Source of the DNA: Tissierella sp. P1
GTDB taxonomy: Bacteria > Bacillota > Clostridia > Tissierellales > Tissierellaceae
NCBI RefSeq assembly: GCF_002266425.1
Contig: NZ_NPMN01000030.1
Location: forward strand, 1-47,524
Direction of reading: 5' to 3'
DNA: 47,524 nt
A program made the position numbers and the translations under genes. The notes under the pieces were generated by a model. The model was not told the DNA's origin, ran no database searches, and saw only the letters and a program-made list of their open reading frames with translations. Below, in pieces: positions 1-8,688 of the stretch (within the stretch, counting starts at the first letter, position 1; each line of letters opens with the position of its first letter).

Positions 1-60
1 AACGTAGTATTATTTAAATTGAAATATTAAGTATATGACTTAACGTATTTAAACGTAGTC

Positions 61-390
61 TTAATCTAATTGAAGTTCAAGTTCATTAATTTGCTTTTTT
101 AATAGATCTATTTGCTTACGAAGATGTTGGCTTTTTTCATCATTAGATTCAATAACTTGTTCTTGGGCTGCTGCTGTTAAAATAGATTGACCTATGCTTA
201 CAATAAAATTTCCAAGTGAATTTTGTTGGTTTGCATCTAAGCCATCAATCAATAGGACGCCTATCAATGATGCTAAGATTGCAAATTGTTTTGGAGGTAA
301 GGAAAAGAAACATGAATTACATGTGTCCTTAATATGATTTATGTTTAAAATATTATTATCTTTATTACCGTATGTTTCATTATTCTTCAT
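61..390 (-). CDS. Small hypothetical protein, hydrophobic core and C-terminal coiled coil
   Basis: I do not recognise a function. The 109-residue protein has a polar N-terminus with a CNSC pair (Cys24, Cys27), then LPPKQF leading into a hydrophobic stretch at about 36-50, a Gln/Ala-rich middle (about 54-78) and a highly charged heptad-like helix at about 85-108 that should form a coiled coil. The hydrophobic stretch is short for a membrane helix. The start has a good AAGGAG site 10-15 bases upstream. The protein stands alone, with about 600 bases of non-coding DNA upstream of it. Small proteins with the ANQQNSLGNF-type core occur in Clostridia, as far as I recall, without an assigned role. 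Confidence 0.6.
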   Translation of the reverse strand: MKNNETYGNKDNNILNINHIKDTCNSCFFSLPPKQFAILASLIGVLLIDGLDANQQNSLGNFIVSIGQSILTAAAQEQVIESNDEKSQHLRKQIDLLKKQINELELQLD

Positions 391-999
391 ATCTAAGTAG
401 CTCCTTTCATAAATAAGTCAATTTTGAATATTGTAATCAATATAAATAAGTTCATATATATTATATTATGTGAAGATTTCATAAAGTTGAGAGTATAACA
501 ATATAATGACAAAAGATTAAATTAACTGTTGATAATTAAATATGATATTGATATAATTCTAAATTAATACTTGAGTTCTGTGAAAATGAAGTAATAATTA
601 GTAATGTTCTGAAAAACAAATATGCTTAAATTTTTAATCTATATTAAATAAAAGTTATCTCATAAATAAAAAGGAGATAAGAATTATGCTATATACAAAT
701 GTTAATATTTTGTATTCAAATAGAGAAATTTACATCTATATTTAAAGATGCAATTTGTGATATGTCTAGACTCAAATTTAATTATCTAAATAATTTAATA
801 TGTAGTCTAATAAATGTAGAAATTATTAATTATATTTGAAATATAGAGAATAAAAGGATAAATATTTTTAATACTCTATCTTAAAAATTTTATGATTGAA
901 AGAAAAACATAATATAAAATAATTGTCTAATATAGGATAGAAATGGGTAAATAATAGAATATAATTAAGCAATAGATATAAATAATATAAGTAAATTAT
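391..999. other. 609-base AT-rich intergenic region, no recognisable gene
   Basis: This stretch between two divergent genes is very AT-rich, with stops in all frames. The only item that looks translatable is a 19-codon frame at 686-745 behind an AAAAGGAG site, listed separately. I see no riboswitch signature, tRNA fold, transposon end or clear inverted repeat. It must hold the promoters of the two flanking genes, but with this base composition no -35/-10 pair stands out. Confidence 0.5.
686..745 (+). CDS. Possible 19-residue small ORF
   Basis: ATG at 686 lies 8-9 bases after a strong AAAAGGAGA site and opens a 19-codon frame rich in Tyr, Ile and Asn, ending in TAA. Nothing in it is recognisable. 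It could be a small protein, the stump of a decayed gene or chance. The ribosome site is the only evidence. Confidence 0.2.
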   Translation: MLYTNVNILYSNREIYIYI

Positions 1000-1011
1000 A
1001 TGGAGGTAATG

Positions 1012-1833
1012 ATGAAAAATACTGTATCTCAAGAATGGTTAATAAATAATATATTAAAAGATAATTTAATTATACTAGATGTTAGAGCCGAGTTAGATAA
1101 TCCTGATTATGGAATTGTAGAATATAAAAATGGTCATATAAAGGGAGCCCAATTTGTTTCAGTTGAAGATATTATGACAGGTAAAGTCAGTACTCATGGT
1201 GGCAGACATCCATTACCTGATATGGAGAAGTTCATAGAAGATATGAAAAGACTTGGCATCAATGATGATTCTACAATAGTTATTTATGATGATGGGGATC
1301 TAGCAATGGCAGGAAGATTATGGTGGTTGCTTAAATACTCTGGAAAAAATAATGTTTATATTTTAGAAGGAGGCATAAAGGCTTGGAGTAATAGTGGATT
1401 AGAAATAACAGCTCAAATTCCCGAAAATGAAGAATCTAAATCATTAAGCTTAAATATAGATTCTTCAATGAAAGTAGATATAAATTATGTAAAGAGTGCT
1501 ATAGATTCAGATAATATAGCAATAATCGATTCAAGGGCAGCTGAAAGATATAGGGGAGAAGTAGAGCCTATAGATAAAATAGCAGGTCATATTCCAAACG
1601 CATTAAATTATCCTTGGATGAATTTAGTAGTAGATGGAAAGATAAAATCTAAGGAAGAGTTAATTGAATACTTTAAAGACCTAGAGAAATATGAAGAAAT
1701 AATTGTACATTGCGGATCTGGTATCACAGGTACAGTAAATTATATTTTTATGGAAGAAGTAGGACTTAAGCCAAAGCTATATGTAGGAGGATATAGTGAT
1801 TGGGTTAGCTATGAAGATAATATTGTAATATGA
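1012..1833 (+). CDS. Sulfurtransferase with two rhodanese domains (thiosulfate / 3-mercaptopyruvate type)
   Basis: The product is a 273-residue tandem rhodanese that moves sulfane sulfur from thiosulfate or 3-mercaptopyruvate to a thiophilic acceptor. The N-terminal domain (about 1-130: LDVRAELDNPDYG, GHIKGA, VIYDDG, LEGGIKAW) lacks the catalytic cysteine, as is normal for the structural half. The C-terminal domain (about 155-273) has IIDSRAAERYRGE, GHIPNALNYPW and the active-site loop HCGSGITGT with Cys234. The CGSGITG loop resembles the MST-type CGSGVTA loop more than the classical rhodanese CRKGVTA loop, but the substrate cannot be fixed. The start is the second ATG of the pair at 1009/1012, because GGAGG at 1002-1006 overlaps the ATG at 1000. 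A strong terminator follows directly. Confidence 0.9.
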   Translation: MKNTVSQEWLINNILKDNLIILDVRAELDNPDYGIVEYKNGHIKGAQFVSVEDIMTGKVSTHGGRHPLPDMEKFIEDMKRLGINDDSTIVIYDDGDLAMAGRLWWLLKYSGKNNVYILEGGIKAWSNSGLEITAQIPENEESKSLSLNIDSSMKVDINYVKSAIDSDNIAIIDSRAAERYRGEVEPIDKIAGHIPNALNYPWMNLVVDGKIKSKEELIEYFKDLEKYEEIIVHCGSGITGTVNYIFMEEVGLKPKLYVGGYSDWVSYEDNIVI

Positions 1834-1864
1834 TAGAGGATAGCATTGCTATCCTCTATTTTTT
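1834..1864. terminator. Intrinsic terminator between convergent genes
   Basis: The stem TAGAGGATAG / CTATCCTCTA around a 5-base loop (1834-1858) is followed by TTTTTT. It begins right after the sulfurtransferase stop and lies 14 bases before the end of the convergent AOR-like gene, so it may serve both strands. Confidence 0.85.
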
Positions 1865-1877
1865 AGTATAAAAATTC

Positions 1878-3425
1878 TTAGTTTTTATGGAAATATCTAT
1901 ATAATACTTTTACAAATTCAGGTATGGTCTTAGACACATTAGTCAATTTTACTTTTCTTTCGTATTCTTTTTCGTTTTTTATTGTTTGAAGTGCATACTG
2001 TAAAATATCTTTTTCACTTGCTCTTACTCCTGTTTTGTAGAAATACATATCTGATAATAAAGTTAAGGCTTCATCATTATCTATAAAAGCAAAGGAAGCA
2101 AACAAGCAGAAACCAAGATTCTCTAAAGCAATTATATAGGCGTATAGATAGTCTAAGTCTGACAATCCTAGTAATTTAACAGCCTTTGACTGGATATCTA
2201 TATTAAAATTATCTTCTTCTGTTATAGAGGGCCTTGTTACCATATCTTTATACTTTTCTTTTTCTCTAAATAAATTATATATACCTGAAGTTTTGCTGCC
2301 TAGTACTCTACCAGCTAATGTCATATTTTTAACTTCTTCTAGAGCTTTGTCCATTTCTTCCATACTACCTTTTATATCTTGAAGGTTAAAATAAATATTA
2401 CAGCTAAATATAAATTCAATACAATCTATCCCTAGTTCAAAGCATCTTTTTGTAAAGTTTTTTACATAGTGCTTATCATCTATACCAAATGACGCATTTA
2501 ATGCTGCATAAGCTTCACTTTCAGTAGGAGCAGAATAATAATCTTCACCTGTTTTAGCATGTCTATTTAAGCATCCCACCACACAAAGAGGAGAACATGT
2601 TCTATTTATTTTAAATTCTGTATCCTTGTTATTTCCTTTAGAACTTCCCTGACTGACATCAATATTTTTACCTTGCTTTAACATTTTCATTAAAGTAATA
2701 GAGCCAAGCCCAGGTAAAGCCTTACCACAGATAGGATGTTCTATTATGATTCTAGATAAGGACTTTGAAGCTTGCTTCATATTTTCTTTATCCAATACAG
2801 TGGATTTAAAATAAGCTTTATTCTTGGCAACTATAGCTTTTATGCCTTTATGTCCAAATACATCACCAATACTATTTCTAGCACAATAGAATGAAGGATT
2901 ACCTTCTGGGTATGTACTAAATAAGGTTGATATTGGCAATAAATTTTCTCCTGAAGGTCCTATGCCAATGATTCCACAATTTTTTCCATAAAGATTATGT
3001 ATCATGTCTATAGTATGAGAGACTTCCATTTCTTTAATGCTGTCTATAGTATTTAAAGTAATATTGTCTTCTTCGATTACTATAGTTAAAGGGATTTTAT
3101 CCGTATTTCTCCCTAATATAACAATAGCATCTATATTAAATGATGCTAACTTTTGTGATATAGTTCCCGCTAAATTTGAAATTTGAATACCTTCATCTTT
3201 TGATCTCTTTGTACCTACTATTAGTCTTCCCGTACTAGGTGCAAGAGTTCCCGAAAAAAGCCCTGGAACTAATACTATTGCATTTTCATCTGTTAATCTT
3301 TCTGTCTCTGGAGAAACTTCTTCATTTATAATTTTTGCAATAAGACCTCTGCCATAGTCAGAAAAATTCTTTTCCTTTTTAATAATCTTTCGGTTTGTAA
3401 GATTTATATAAATTATTTTACCCAT
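1878..3425 (-). CDS. Aldehyde ferredoxin oxidoreductase (AOR) family protein
   Basis: Family members use a tungsten (or molybdenum) bis-pterin cofactor and a [4Fe-4S] cluster to oxidise aldehydes with ferredoxin. The N-terminal AFOR domain is clear: GRGLIAKIINEE (about 25-36), VPGLFSGT, APSTGRLIVGTKR and GPSGENLLPIS. The cluster cysteines appear as Cys277, Cys281 and Cys285, with a likely fourth at Cys440 (GFCLF). Two features depart from classical AOR. The cysteine spacing is C-x3-C-x3-C rather than C-x2-C-x3-C, and the usual GRGGxGAVMGSKNLKAI stretch is NSIGDVFGHKGIKAI. At 515 residues it is shorter than the roughly 600 of typical enzymes. It is transcribed away from a FecBCD-type importer. 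Start ATG follows AGGAGG. The family call is secure, activity and substrate are unknown. Confidence 0.85.
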   Translation of the reverse strand: MGKIIYINLTNRKIIKKEKNFSDYGRGLIAKIINEEVSPETERLTDENAIVLVPGLFSGTLAPSTGRLIVGTKRSKDEGIQISNLAGTISQKLASFNIDAIVILGRNTDKIPLTIVIEEDNITLNTIDSIKEMEVSHTIDMIHNLYGKNCGIIGIGPSGENLLPISTLFSTYPEGNPSFYCARNSIGDVFGHKGIKAIVAKNKAYFKSTVLDKENMKQASKSLSRIIIEHPICGKALPGLGSITLMKMLKQGKNIDVSQGSSKGNNKDTEFKINRTCSPLCVVGCLNRHAKTGEDYYSAPTESEAYAALNASFGIDDKHYVKNFTKRCFELGIDCIEFIFSCNIYFNLQDIKGSMEEMDKALEEVKNMTLAGRVLGSKTSGIYNLFREKEKYKDMVTRPSITEEDNFNIDIQSKAVKLLGLSDLDYLYAYIIALENLGFCLFASFAFIDNDEALTLLSDMYFYKTGVRASEKDILQYALQTIKNEKEYERKVKLTNVSKTIPEFVKVLYRYFHKN

Positions 3426-3546
3426 AAAAATGCCTCCTAAAGTTCATCTTAAAAAGGATTATACCATTTAAAAAGTATCTTTTTAAATTAGGATAATCTA
3501 TACTTGAAAATTTGTTATAGATAATTTTAAAAGGATAGTTAAAATA

Positions 3547-3575
3547 TTGACATGAAAAATTATATATGATATACC
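3547..3575 (+). promoter_or_regulatory. Sigma-A promoter for the ABC importer operon
   Basis: TTGACA at 3547-3552 is followed after 17 bases by TATACC at 3570-3575. It gives a 5' leader of about 70 bases before the lipoprotein gene. The divergent AOR-like gene starts at 3425, so both promoters share this 214-base gap. Confidence 0.65.
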
Positions 3576-3654
3576 TTACATATGTTGATGATGGACAGAT
3601 ATAGGCAACTAGAACAGTATATTAATTGACTAGGAAAGGGTGTGGAAGATAAAA

Positions 3655-4740
3655 ATGAGTTTTTGTAAAAGAGGAATTTTGATCTTATTAGCTATTATAT
3701 TGACTATATCCATGGTAGGTTGTAAACCAAAGGATGAGCTTAAACTGGACGAAGGAACAGGAGATGTATCGGAAACGCTACAAACAGAAGAAATAGAGAA
3801 ACAATCACAAGAAAGTAAAAGTATCACTATAACAGATCATCTTGGAAGAGAAATAATACTTGACAAAAGTGCAGAAAAGATAGTAAGTGGTTATTACATA
3901 ACTACATCCATGATGATAGCTTTAGGACTAGAAGATAATGTAGTAGGTATAGAAGCAAAGGCAAAATCAAGAAATATTTATGCATTAGCAGCACCTGAGT
4001 TTCTGGAGCTTCCAAATGTAGGTACTGCAAAAGAATTTGATTTAGAAGGCTGCATTGCTCTTGAGCCAGATCTTGTAATTTTACCTGTCAAATTAAAAGA
4101 AGCAGTAGAAAGCCTTGAGGGACTAGGTATAAATGTAATAGCAGTAAATCCTGAAGATATGAATTTATTAAAAGAAACCTTGATAATGATTGGGAAAGCT
4201 ACAGGGACTGAGGATAGAGCTGAAAAATTAATATCCTATTATGATGAAAAGATTTCAGAAATTGGGAAGATAACTGAAAATAAAGAACAAAAGAAGGTTT
4301 ATCTGGGAGGAAATAGTGATTTTCTTTCTACTGCACCAAAGAAAATGTATCAAAACTATATGATAGAAACAGCAGGGGGGGTCAACGTTGCTTCTGATAT
4401 AGAGGATACCTATTGGGCTACGATTTCCTATGAGCAGCTATTAGCTTATAATCCAGATGTAATTATTATAGCACCTAGTGCTGATTATACAAAGGATGAC
4501 ATAATAAATAACAACAAATTATCTGCAATATCTGCAATGAAAAACCGTCGAGTTTATGTAATGCCAGATTCCTTTGAAGCATGGGATGCGCCTATACCAT
4601 CAAGTATTTTAGGCACAATGTGGCTGACAAGTATATTAAATGAAGAGGACTACTCAAATGATACTTTTAAACAAGATGTGGCTGATTTTTATAAGGAGTT
4701 TTATGATATAGAAATAAATAAGGAAGATATTATAAAATAA
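3655..4740 (+). CDS. FecB/BtuF-type substrate-binding lipoprotein of an ABC importer
   Basis: This is the cell-surface binding protein of a type II (BtuCD-like) ABC importer, the family that carries ferric siderophores, haem, cobalamin or, in MolA, molybdate and tungstate. The N-terminus is a lipoprotein signal (basic MSFCKR, hydrophobic core, SMVGC lipobox with Cys23), followed by a Glu/Ser-rich linker. The periplasmic-binding fold starts at ITDHLGREI, with SAEKIVSGYY, PNVGTAKEFDLE, EPDLVILP and YNPDVIII in the expected order. ATG 3655 is preferred over GTG 3640 because GGAAG lies 6 bases ahead of it and the shorter signal peptide is normal. Its stop overlaps the permease start by one base. 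The ligand cannot be read from sequence. Confidence 0.88.
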   Translation: MSFCKRGILILLAIILTISMVGCKPKDELKLDEGTGDVSETLQTEEIEKQSQESKSITITDHLGREIILDKSAEKIVSGYYITTSMMIALGLEDNVVGIEAKAKSRNIYALAAPEFLELPNVGTAKEFDLEGCIALEPDLVILPVKLKEAVESLEGLGINVIAVNPEDMNLLKETLIMIGKATGTEDRAEKLISYYDEKISEIGKITENKEQKKVYLGGNSDFLSTAPKKMYQNYMIETAGGVNVASDIEDTYWATISYEQLLAYNPDVIIIAPSADYTKDDIINNNKLSAISAMKNRRVYVMPDSFEAWDAPIPSSILGTMWLTSILNEEDYSNDTFKQDVADFYKEFYDIEINKEDIIK

Positions 4741-5753
4741 TGAATGTTAATGATAGAATATTGGTAGAAAATCATAATAAAGAGTTTATACAATATTTAA
4801 TAGCCTCCACATTATTGGGGGCTGTTTTTCTAATATCAATAGGAGTAGGTAAGTATCCTATTAATATTAGTGATATCTTAAAAATTATCTTTGGTGGTAA
4901 AGTTGAACCTACTGTAAAAATGGTATTTTTCTCTCTTCGTCTTCCTAGGAACATTATGGTTACCATAGCAGGAATAGGGCTCAGTATAGCTGGCAGTGTA
5001 TATCAAACTATTTTTAAAAACCCCCTTGCAACACCAGACATTATAGGAGTTGCATCAGGTGCAAATCTAGGAGCAGCCATAGCTATTATTTTTATTGCAG
5101 GTGGAACCTTCACTATAGCTATATCTGCCTTTGTAGGTGCTATAGTGGCAGTATTTACAGCAATAGGGCTTACTAAGATATCAAAGGATAAAGGAATTTC
5201 AACATTTGTACTTTCAGGAATTGTAATTAGCTCTATAACCCAAGGTTTAATAATGATGTTAAAATTTTTCGCAGATCCAGAGCGTCAGTTGGCAGCAATA
5301 GAATTTTGGTCAATGGGAAGTTTTGCAGGAGTTACAAAAGAAAGGGTAATATCCATATTACCATTTTTTCTAATAGGCATAACAATACTTATTTTACTAA
5401 GATGGCAGATTAATGTATTGTCTCTGAGCGATGAAGAGGGGAAAAGTTTAGGCATTTCTGTGGAATTGATACGTTTAGGTGTAATCATAGCTGCAACTTT
5501 AGTGGTGGCTAGTATTGTTTGTATTACTGGTTTAATATATTTTATAGGTTTAATAGCTCCTCATATAGGAAGAATGATCACAAAGAAAAATGACTTTCAT
5601 ACGACTATTTTAAGTGGATTTATTGGAGGCATAATTTTAATTATAGCAGACTGTCTTGCAAGAAGTTTGGCAGGCAGTGAGATTCCTATTAGTATATTGA
5701 CTACCTTTATCGGAGCACCATATCTGGCGTATCTAATGACTCGCTTGAAATAG
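4740..5753 (+). CDS. FecCD/BtuC-family permease of the ABC importer
   Basis: The 337-residue integral membrane protein has about nine or ten hydrophobic helices and the FecCD hallmarks: FFSLRLPRNIM (about 62-72), GSVYQTIFKNPLATPDIIGVASGANLGA, GISTFVLSGI, FWSMGSFAG and the C-terminal ITGLIYFIGLIAPHIGRM, which carries the coupling helix for the ATPase. It is the only permease in the operon, so it should act as a homodimer like BtuC. Its ATG overlaps the stop of the binding protein (TAATG), which implies translational coupling. The ATPase gene starts 10 bases downstream. Confidence 0.93.
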   Translation: MNVNDRILVENHNKEFIQYLIASTLLGAVFLISIGVGKYPINISDILKIIFGGKVEPTVKMVFFSLRLPRNIMVTIAGIGLSIAGSVYQTIFKNPLATPDIIGVASGANLGAAIAIIFIAGGTFTIAISAFVGAIVAVFTAIGLTKISKDKGISTFVLSGIVISSITQGLIMMLKFFADPERQLAAIEFWSMGSFAGVTKERVISILPFFLIGITILILLRWQINVLSLSDEEGKSLGISVELIRLGVIIAATLVVASIVCITGLIYFIGLIAPHIGRMITKKNDFHTTILSGFIGGIILIIADCLARSLAGSEIPISILTTFIGAPYLAYLMTRLK

Positions 5754-5763
5754 GAGGATTATA

Positions 5764-6534
5764 ATGGATTTGATGAAAGTAGAAAATATAAGAGCAAGGT
5801 ATGATAAAGAGTTAATAGTTGATGATATTAATTTAACTATGAAAAGTGATGAGTTTATTGCACTTCTAGGTTTAAATGGAACAGGGAAGACGACCCTTCT
5901 AAAAGTGATTTGTGGATTACTAAAACCTAAGAGTGGTAAATGCTTAATAAATGGTATGGATATCTATGAGTTTAGTGAGAAACAAAGGGCAAAACATATT
6001 AGTTTCATGCCTCAACGACATAGTATAGTTTATGATACAAAGGTATTGGATGTTGTATTAATGGGTGTAACTCCATATCTTGGAGTATTTGAATCTCCTA
6101 CAAAGGACCACAGAGAGATGGCTTATAATATGCTGAAAAAAATGGGAATAGAGAAATTTGCAGAGGAAAATTTTCTTCATTTAAGTGAAGGGCAAAAACA
6201 GCTTATTATAATAACTAGAAATTTAATGCAAAACTCAGAGATTATGTTATTTGACGAGCCAGATAGTGCTCTTGATTTTAACAATAGGCATATGGTCTTA
6301 TCTAAAATAAGAGAAGTGATAAAAAACGAGAATAAATCTGGATTGATTACTTTACATGATCCAAATATGGCACTTAATTATTGTGATAAAATAATAGTTT
6401 TAAAAGATAAGAAAAAATTTGCTGATTTTTATACTACCAATGTAGATAGAGAGTTTCTTATAGAAGTATTCACTAAAATATATGGTGAAATTGAAATAAT
6501 AAAACATAAGGAAAAGTATTTAATAATAAAATGA
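5764..6534 (+). CDS. ABC importer ATP-binding protein (FecE/BtuD-like)
   Basis: This cytoplasmic ATPase powers the importer encoded by the two preceding genes. It is 256 residues with Walker A GLNGTGKTT (36-44), Q-loop PQRHS, signature LSEGQK (about 140-145), Walker B IMLFDEPDSALDF (about 160) and the switch histidine in LITLHDPN. The signature has LSEGQ in place of LSGGQ, a common variant in this family. AGGAGG sits just ahead of the start. It is the last gene of the three-gene operon and is followed by a hairpin with a T-run. Confidence 0.93.
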   Translation: MDLMKVENIRARYDKELIVDDINLTMKSDEFIALLGLNGTGKTTLLKVICGLLKPKSGKCLINGMDIYEFSEKQRAKHISFMPQRHSIVYDTKVLDVVLMGVTPYLGVFESPTKDHREMAYNMLKKMGIEKFAEENFLHLSEGQKQLIIITRNLMQNSEIMLFDEPDSALDFNNRHMVLSKIREVIKNENKSGLITLHDPNMALNYCDKIIVLKDKKKFADFYTTNVDREFLIEVFTKIYGEIEIIKHKEKYLIIK

Positions 6535-6540
6535 TAAATA

Positions 6541-6601
6541 AAATTCTCATTTCTGGTTTGAATTATAGATTAATTCTTACCTAAAATGAGAATTTATTTT
6601 T
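6541..6601 (+). terminator. Terminator after the ABC importer operon
   Basis: AAATTCTCATTT (6541-6552) pairs perfectly with AAATGAGAATTT (6584-6595) across a 31-base loop, followed by ATTTTTT. The loop is long for an intrinsic terminator, but position and T-tract fit. It ends 8 bases from the convergent aminopeptidase gene. Confidence 0.6.
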
Positions 6602-6608
6602 TGTTTAT

Positions 6609-7840
6609 CTAAAATACCCAGTTTCCATCTTTAAATAATTCAACTACGTTTCCATTCTTTTCATATGCAGTAATATTTAGTTGTGGTCCACCTACCATAA
6701 AGTCCACATGGATTAAACTAAAATTAGCACCTTTAGCCGTTAATTCTTCTTGAGTCATATTGGAGCCATTTCTCATAGCATAAGCATAAGCACGACCTAA
6801 GGCAAAATGACAGGAAGCATTTTCATCAAATAGAGTTTCATTAAATAATATACCAGTATTGGATATAGGAGAATCATCTTGAACTAAAGCAACTTCGCCT
6901 AAGTATCTAGCTCCTTCATCATTTGCTAAGAGCTTTTCTAACACGTCATATCCTTTTTCTGCATAGAAGTCTACTACTTTACCATCTTTAAATATAAATT
7001 CAAAATTATCTACAATTTTACCATTTACACTAAGAGTTTTGTAGCCTTTAAAGTACCATTGACTTTTAAACGATGAGGTGTAGTAAATACTTCTTCTGTA
7101 GGAATGTTGGCAACATAAAAATGTCCAGCCTGACTTTCTTTAGCTCCACCCATCCAATAATGTTCATCCGCTAAATATACTTCTAAATCTGTGCCAGGAC
7201 CTTTAAATATTAACTTTTCAAATTGTTTCTCATTTAAGAAGTTTCTATACTTTTTAAGATTTTTATCGTGTATTTCCCACGCCTTTACGGGATCTTCCTG
7301 ATCAACTCTAGTGGCAGCAAAGATATTTTCCCAAAGTTTTTCTATAGAATTTTCCTCATCTAAATCAGGGAATACTGATTTTGCCCATGAAATTGACGGC
7401 ATAGCAATTATATTCCATTTAGTGACTCCGGTCATTCTGTATTTCATTACAGGAGCCATTGCTTGTGAAGCTGATTTTTGACTTTTAGCAACTATTTCTC
7501 CGTCAATATCCTTTAGTAGTTCAGGATCAGATGCAAGAATAAATATATGATGGTAATTATCCTTATACATAGCCTCTAAGGAGCTTACTTTCCATTCTGG
7601 GAAGTTGTCAAATACATAATCCTTTCCGTATTTAAACCTTAATAAGCTGATTTCATCATCAGCAAGCTGAAACTCTACATGCTTTGCTCCTATTTCATAG
7701 GCTTTTTTTACTATTAATCTTGCGAGGGGTAAGGTATCGGCATTACCAGTTACTATAAGACCTTCCTTTTCTTTTAGATTAACACCAACTTTTACAGCTA
7801 GTTCAGCATATTTCTCTAGATTGTGTTCAAAATTATTCAT
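6609..7840 (-). pseudogene. M29-family aminopeptidase (AmpS/PepS/aminopeptidase T), broken by a one-base frameshift
   Basis: A metallo-aminopeptidase of about 410 residues is read in two frames. The first part (7840 down to 7025) gives 271 residues from MNNFEHNLEKYAELAVKVG to FTTPHRLKVNGTLKATK, then runs out of frame to a stop. Moving one base from the TTTT at 7037-7040 (AAAA in the coding strand) continues as TLSVNGKIVDNFEFIFKDG and joins the second part to its normal end near 6609. The family's metal-binding residues are split: the Glu of NIPTEEVF is in the first part, while GARYLGEVAL, LFDENASCH and IHVDF are in the second. The truncated product should therefore be inactive. Ribosome site AAGGAGG is intact. 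Either the gene is freshly inactivated or one A is missing from the assembly. Confidence 0.88.
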
Positions 7841-8018
7841 TATGACCTCCTTATATAACTTAGCATTTATATACTAACTTTATTGTTATCATTATTATCA
7901 TTATATTCTTTATTTTAATAATCTTAAAGAATAATTTACAAAAAAAGTAAAATAATAGCTATGAGAGAGTAAAATTTAAAGTTATACAAGCATTAAGAAT
8001 ATTATAGGAGGTAGTTTG

Positions 8019-8510
8019 GTGAATAATAAAAAAGTGTCAGCAGAAGAGTTGAAAATTATGATATCTGAATTTCTCAAGGAACATAAGGAGGGTTCTCTTG
8101 CTACATGTATGAATAATATACCAAGAAGTAGTCCTGTTCAGTATTTTGTAGGGGATAATATGAATATTTTTATACTTTCAGCAGGTGGAGAAAAATTTAA
8201 TGCAATAGCAGAAAATCCTAATGTCTGTCTATTAGTTAATACAGATTATATTAACTATAGACAAATTAGAGGGGTACAAATATTTGGTACAGCAGTAACT
8301 AGTCTAATGGATAATGGGATTTTTGGAGAGGCAAAAGATCAATATTCTGACTCATATGTAATGGAGAAAGAAAAGGATATAAAAGTTATAAAGATAGTGC
8401 CAGAGGAAATTGTTTATTTGGATTCTCTAGGAGATGGAGATAGAACTAAGCAAATTCTTAGATACAATAATGTGATAATAAAAGAAGATAGAGAACCCAT
8501 ATATCTTTAG
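8019..8510 (+). CDS. Pyridoxamine 5'-phosphate oxidase-fold family protein
   Basis: The 163-residue protein has the split-barrel flavin-binding fold of the PNPOx-like family: LKEHKEGSLATCMNNIPRSSPVQYFV for the first strands, then FILSAGGEKFNAIAENPNVCLLV, RGVQIFGTAV and KVIKIVPEEIVYLD. Members bind FMN, F420 or haem, and many remain uncharacterised. It is much shorter than true PdxH and lacks a recognisable PLP site, so a vitamin B6 role should not be assumed. GTG 8019 is favoured as the start because it lies 6 bases after AGGAGGT (8006-8012), whereas the TTG at 8016 is too close. It stands alone, with a terminator after it. Confidence 0.8.
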   Translation: MNNKKVSAEELKIMISEFLKEHKEGSLATCMNNIPRSSPVQYFVGDNMNIFILSAGGEKFNAIAENPNVCLLVNTDYINYRQIRGVQIFGTAVTSLMDNGIFGEAKDQYSDSYVMEKEKDIKVIKIVPEEIVYLDSLGDGDRTKQILRYNNVIIKEDREPIYL

Positions 8511-8523
8511 TAGGGCACAAACA

Positions 8524-8562
8524 AATAGTAGGGAGCATATCCCTACTATTAATTATTTCTTT
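8524..8562 (+). terminator. Hairpin after the PNPOx-fold gene
   Basis: An 11-bp perfect stem AATAGTAGGGA / TCCCTACTATT with loop GCATA (8524-8550) is followed by a T-rich but interrupted tail. It is a probable intrinsic terminator. Confidence 0.7.
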
Positions 8563-8688
8563 ATAGTAATTTTAGTATTTATATTTATAATTTCATTGTA
8601 ACATATATGTAACTTACTCAACACTTGAATTAGGTATAATATATATAAAATTTAGTTGTGGTTTACTAAAATATATATTGGGGGACAT

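Noticed and set aside
3426..3654. Molybdenum/tungsten cofactor riboswitch between the AOR-like gene and the importer
   Set aside because: No multi-stem structure or conserved Moco motif could be made out, and the gap also has to hold two promoters.
6609..7840. Programmed frameshift in the aminopeptidase
   Set aside because: A run of four A in the coding strand is too short to be a strong slip site, and M29 enzymes are normally read in one frame.
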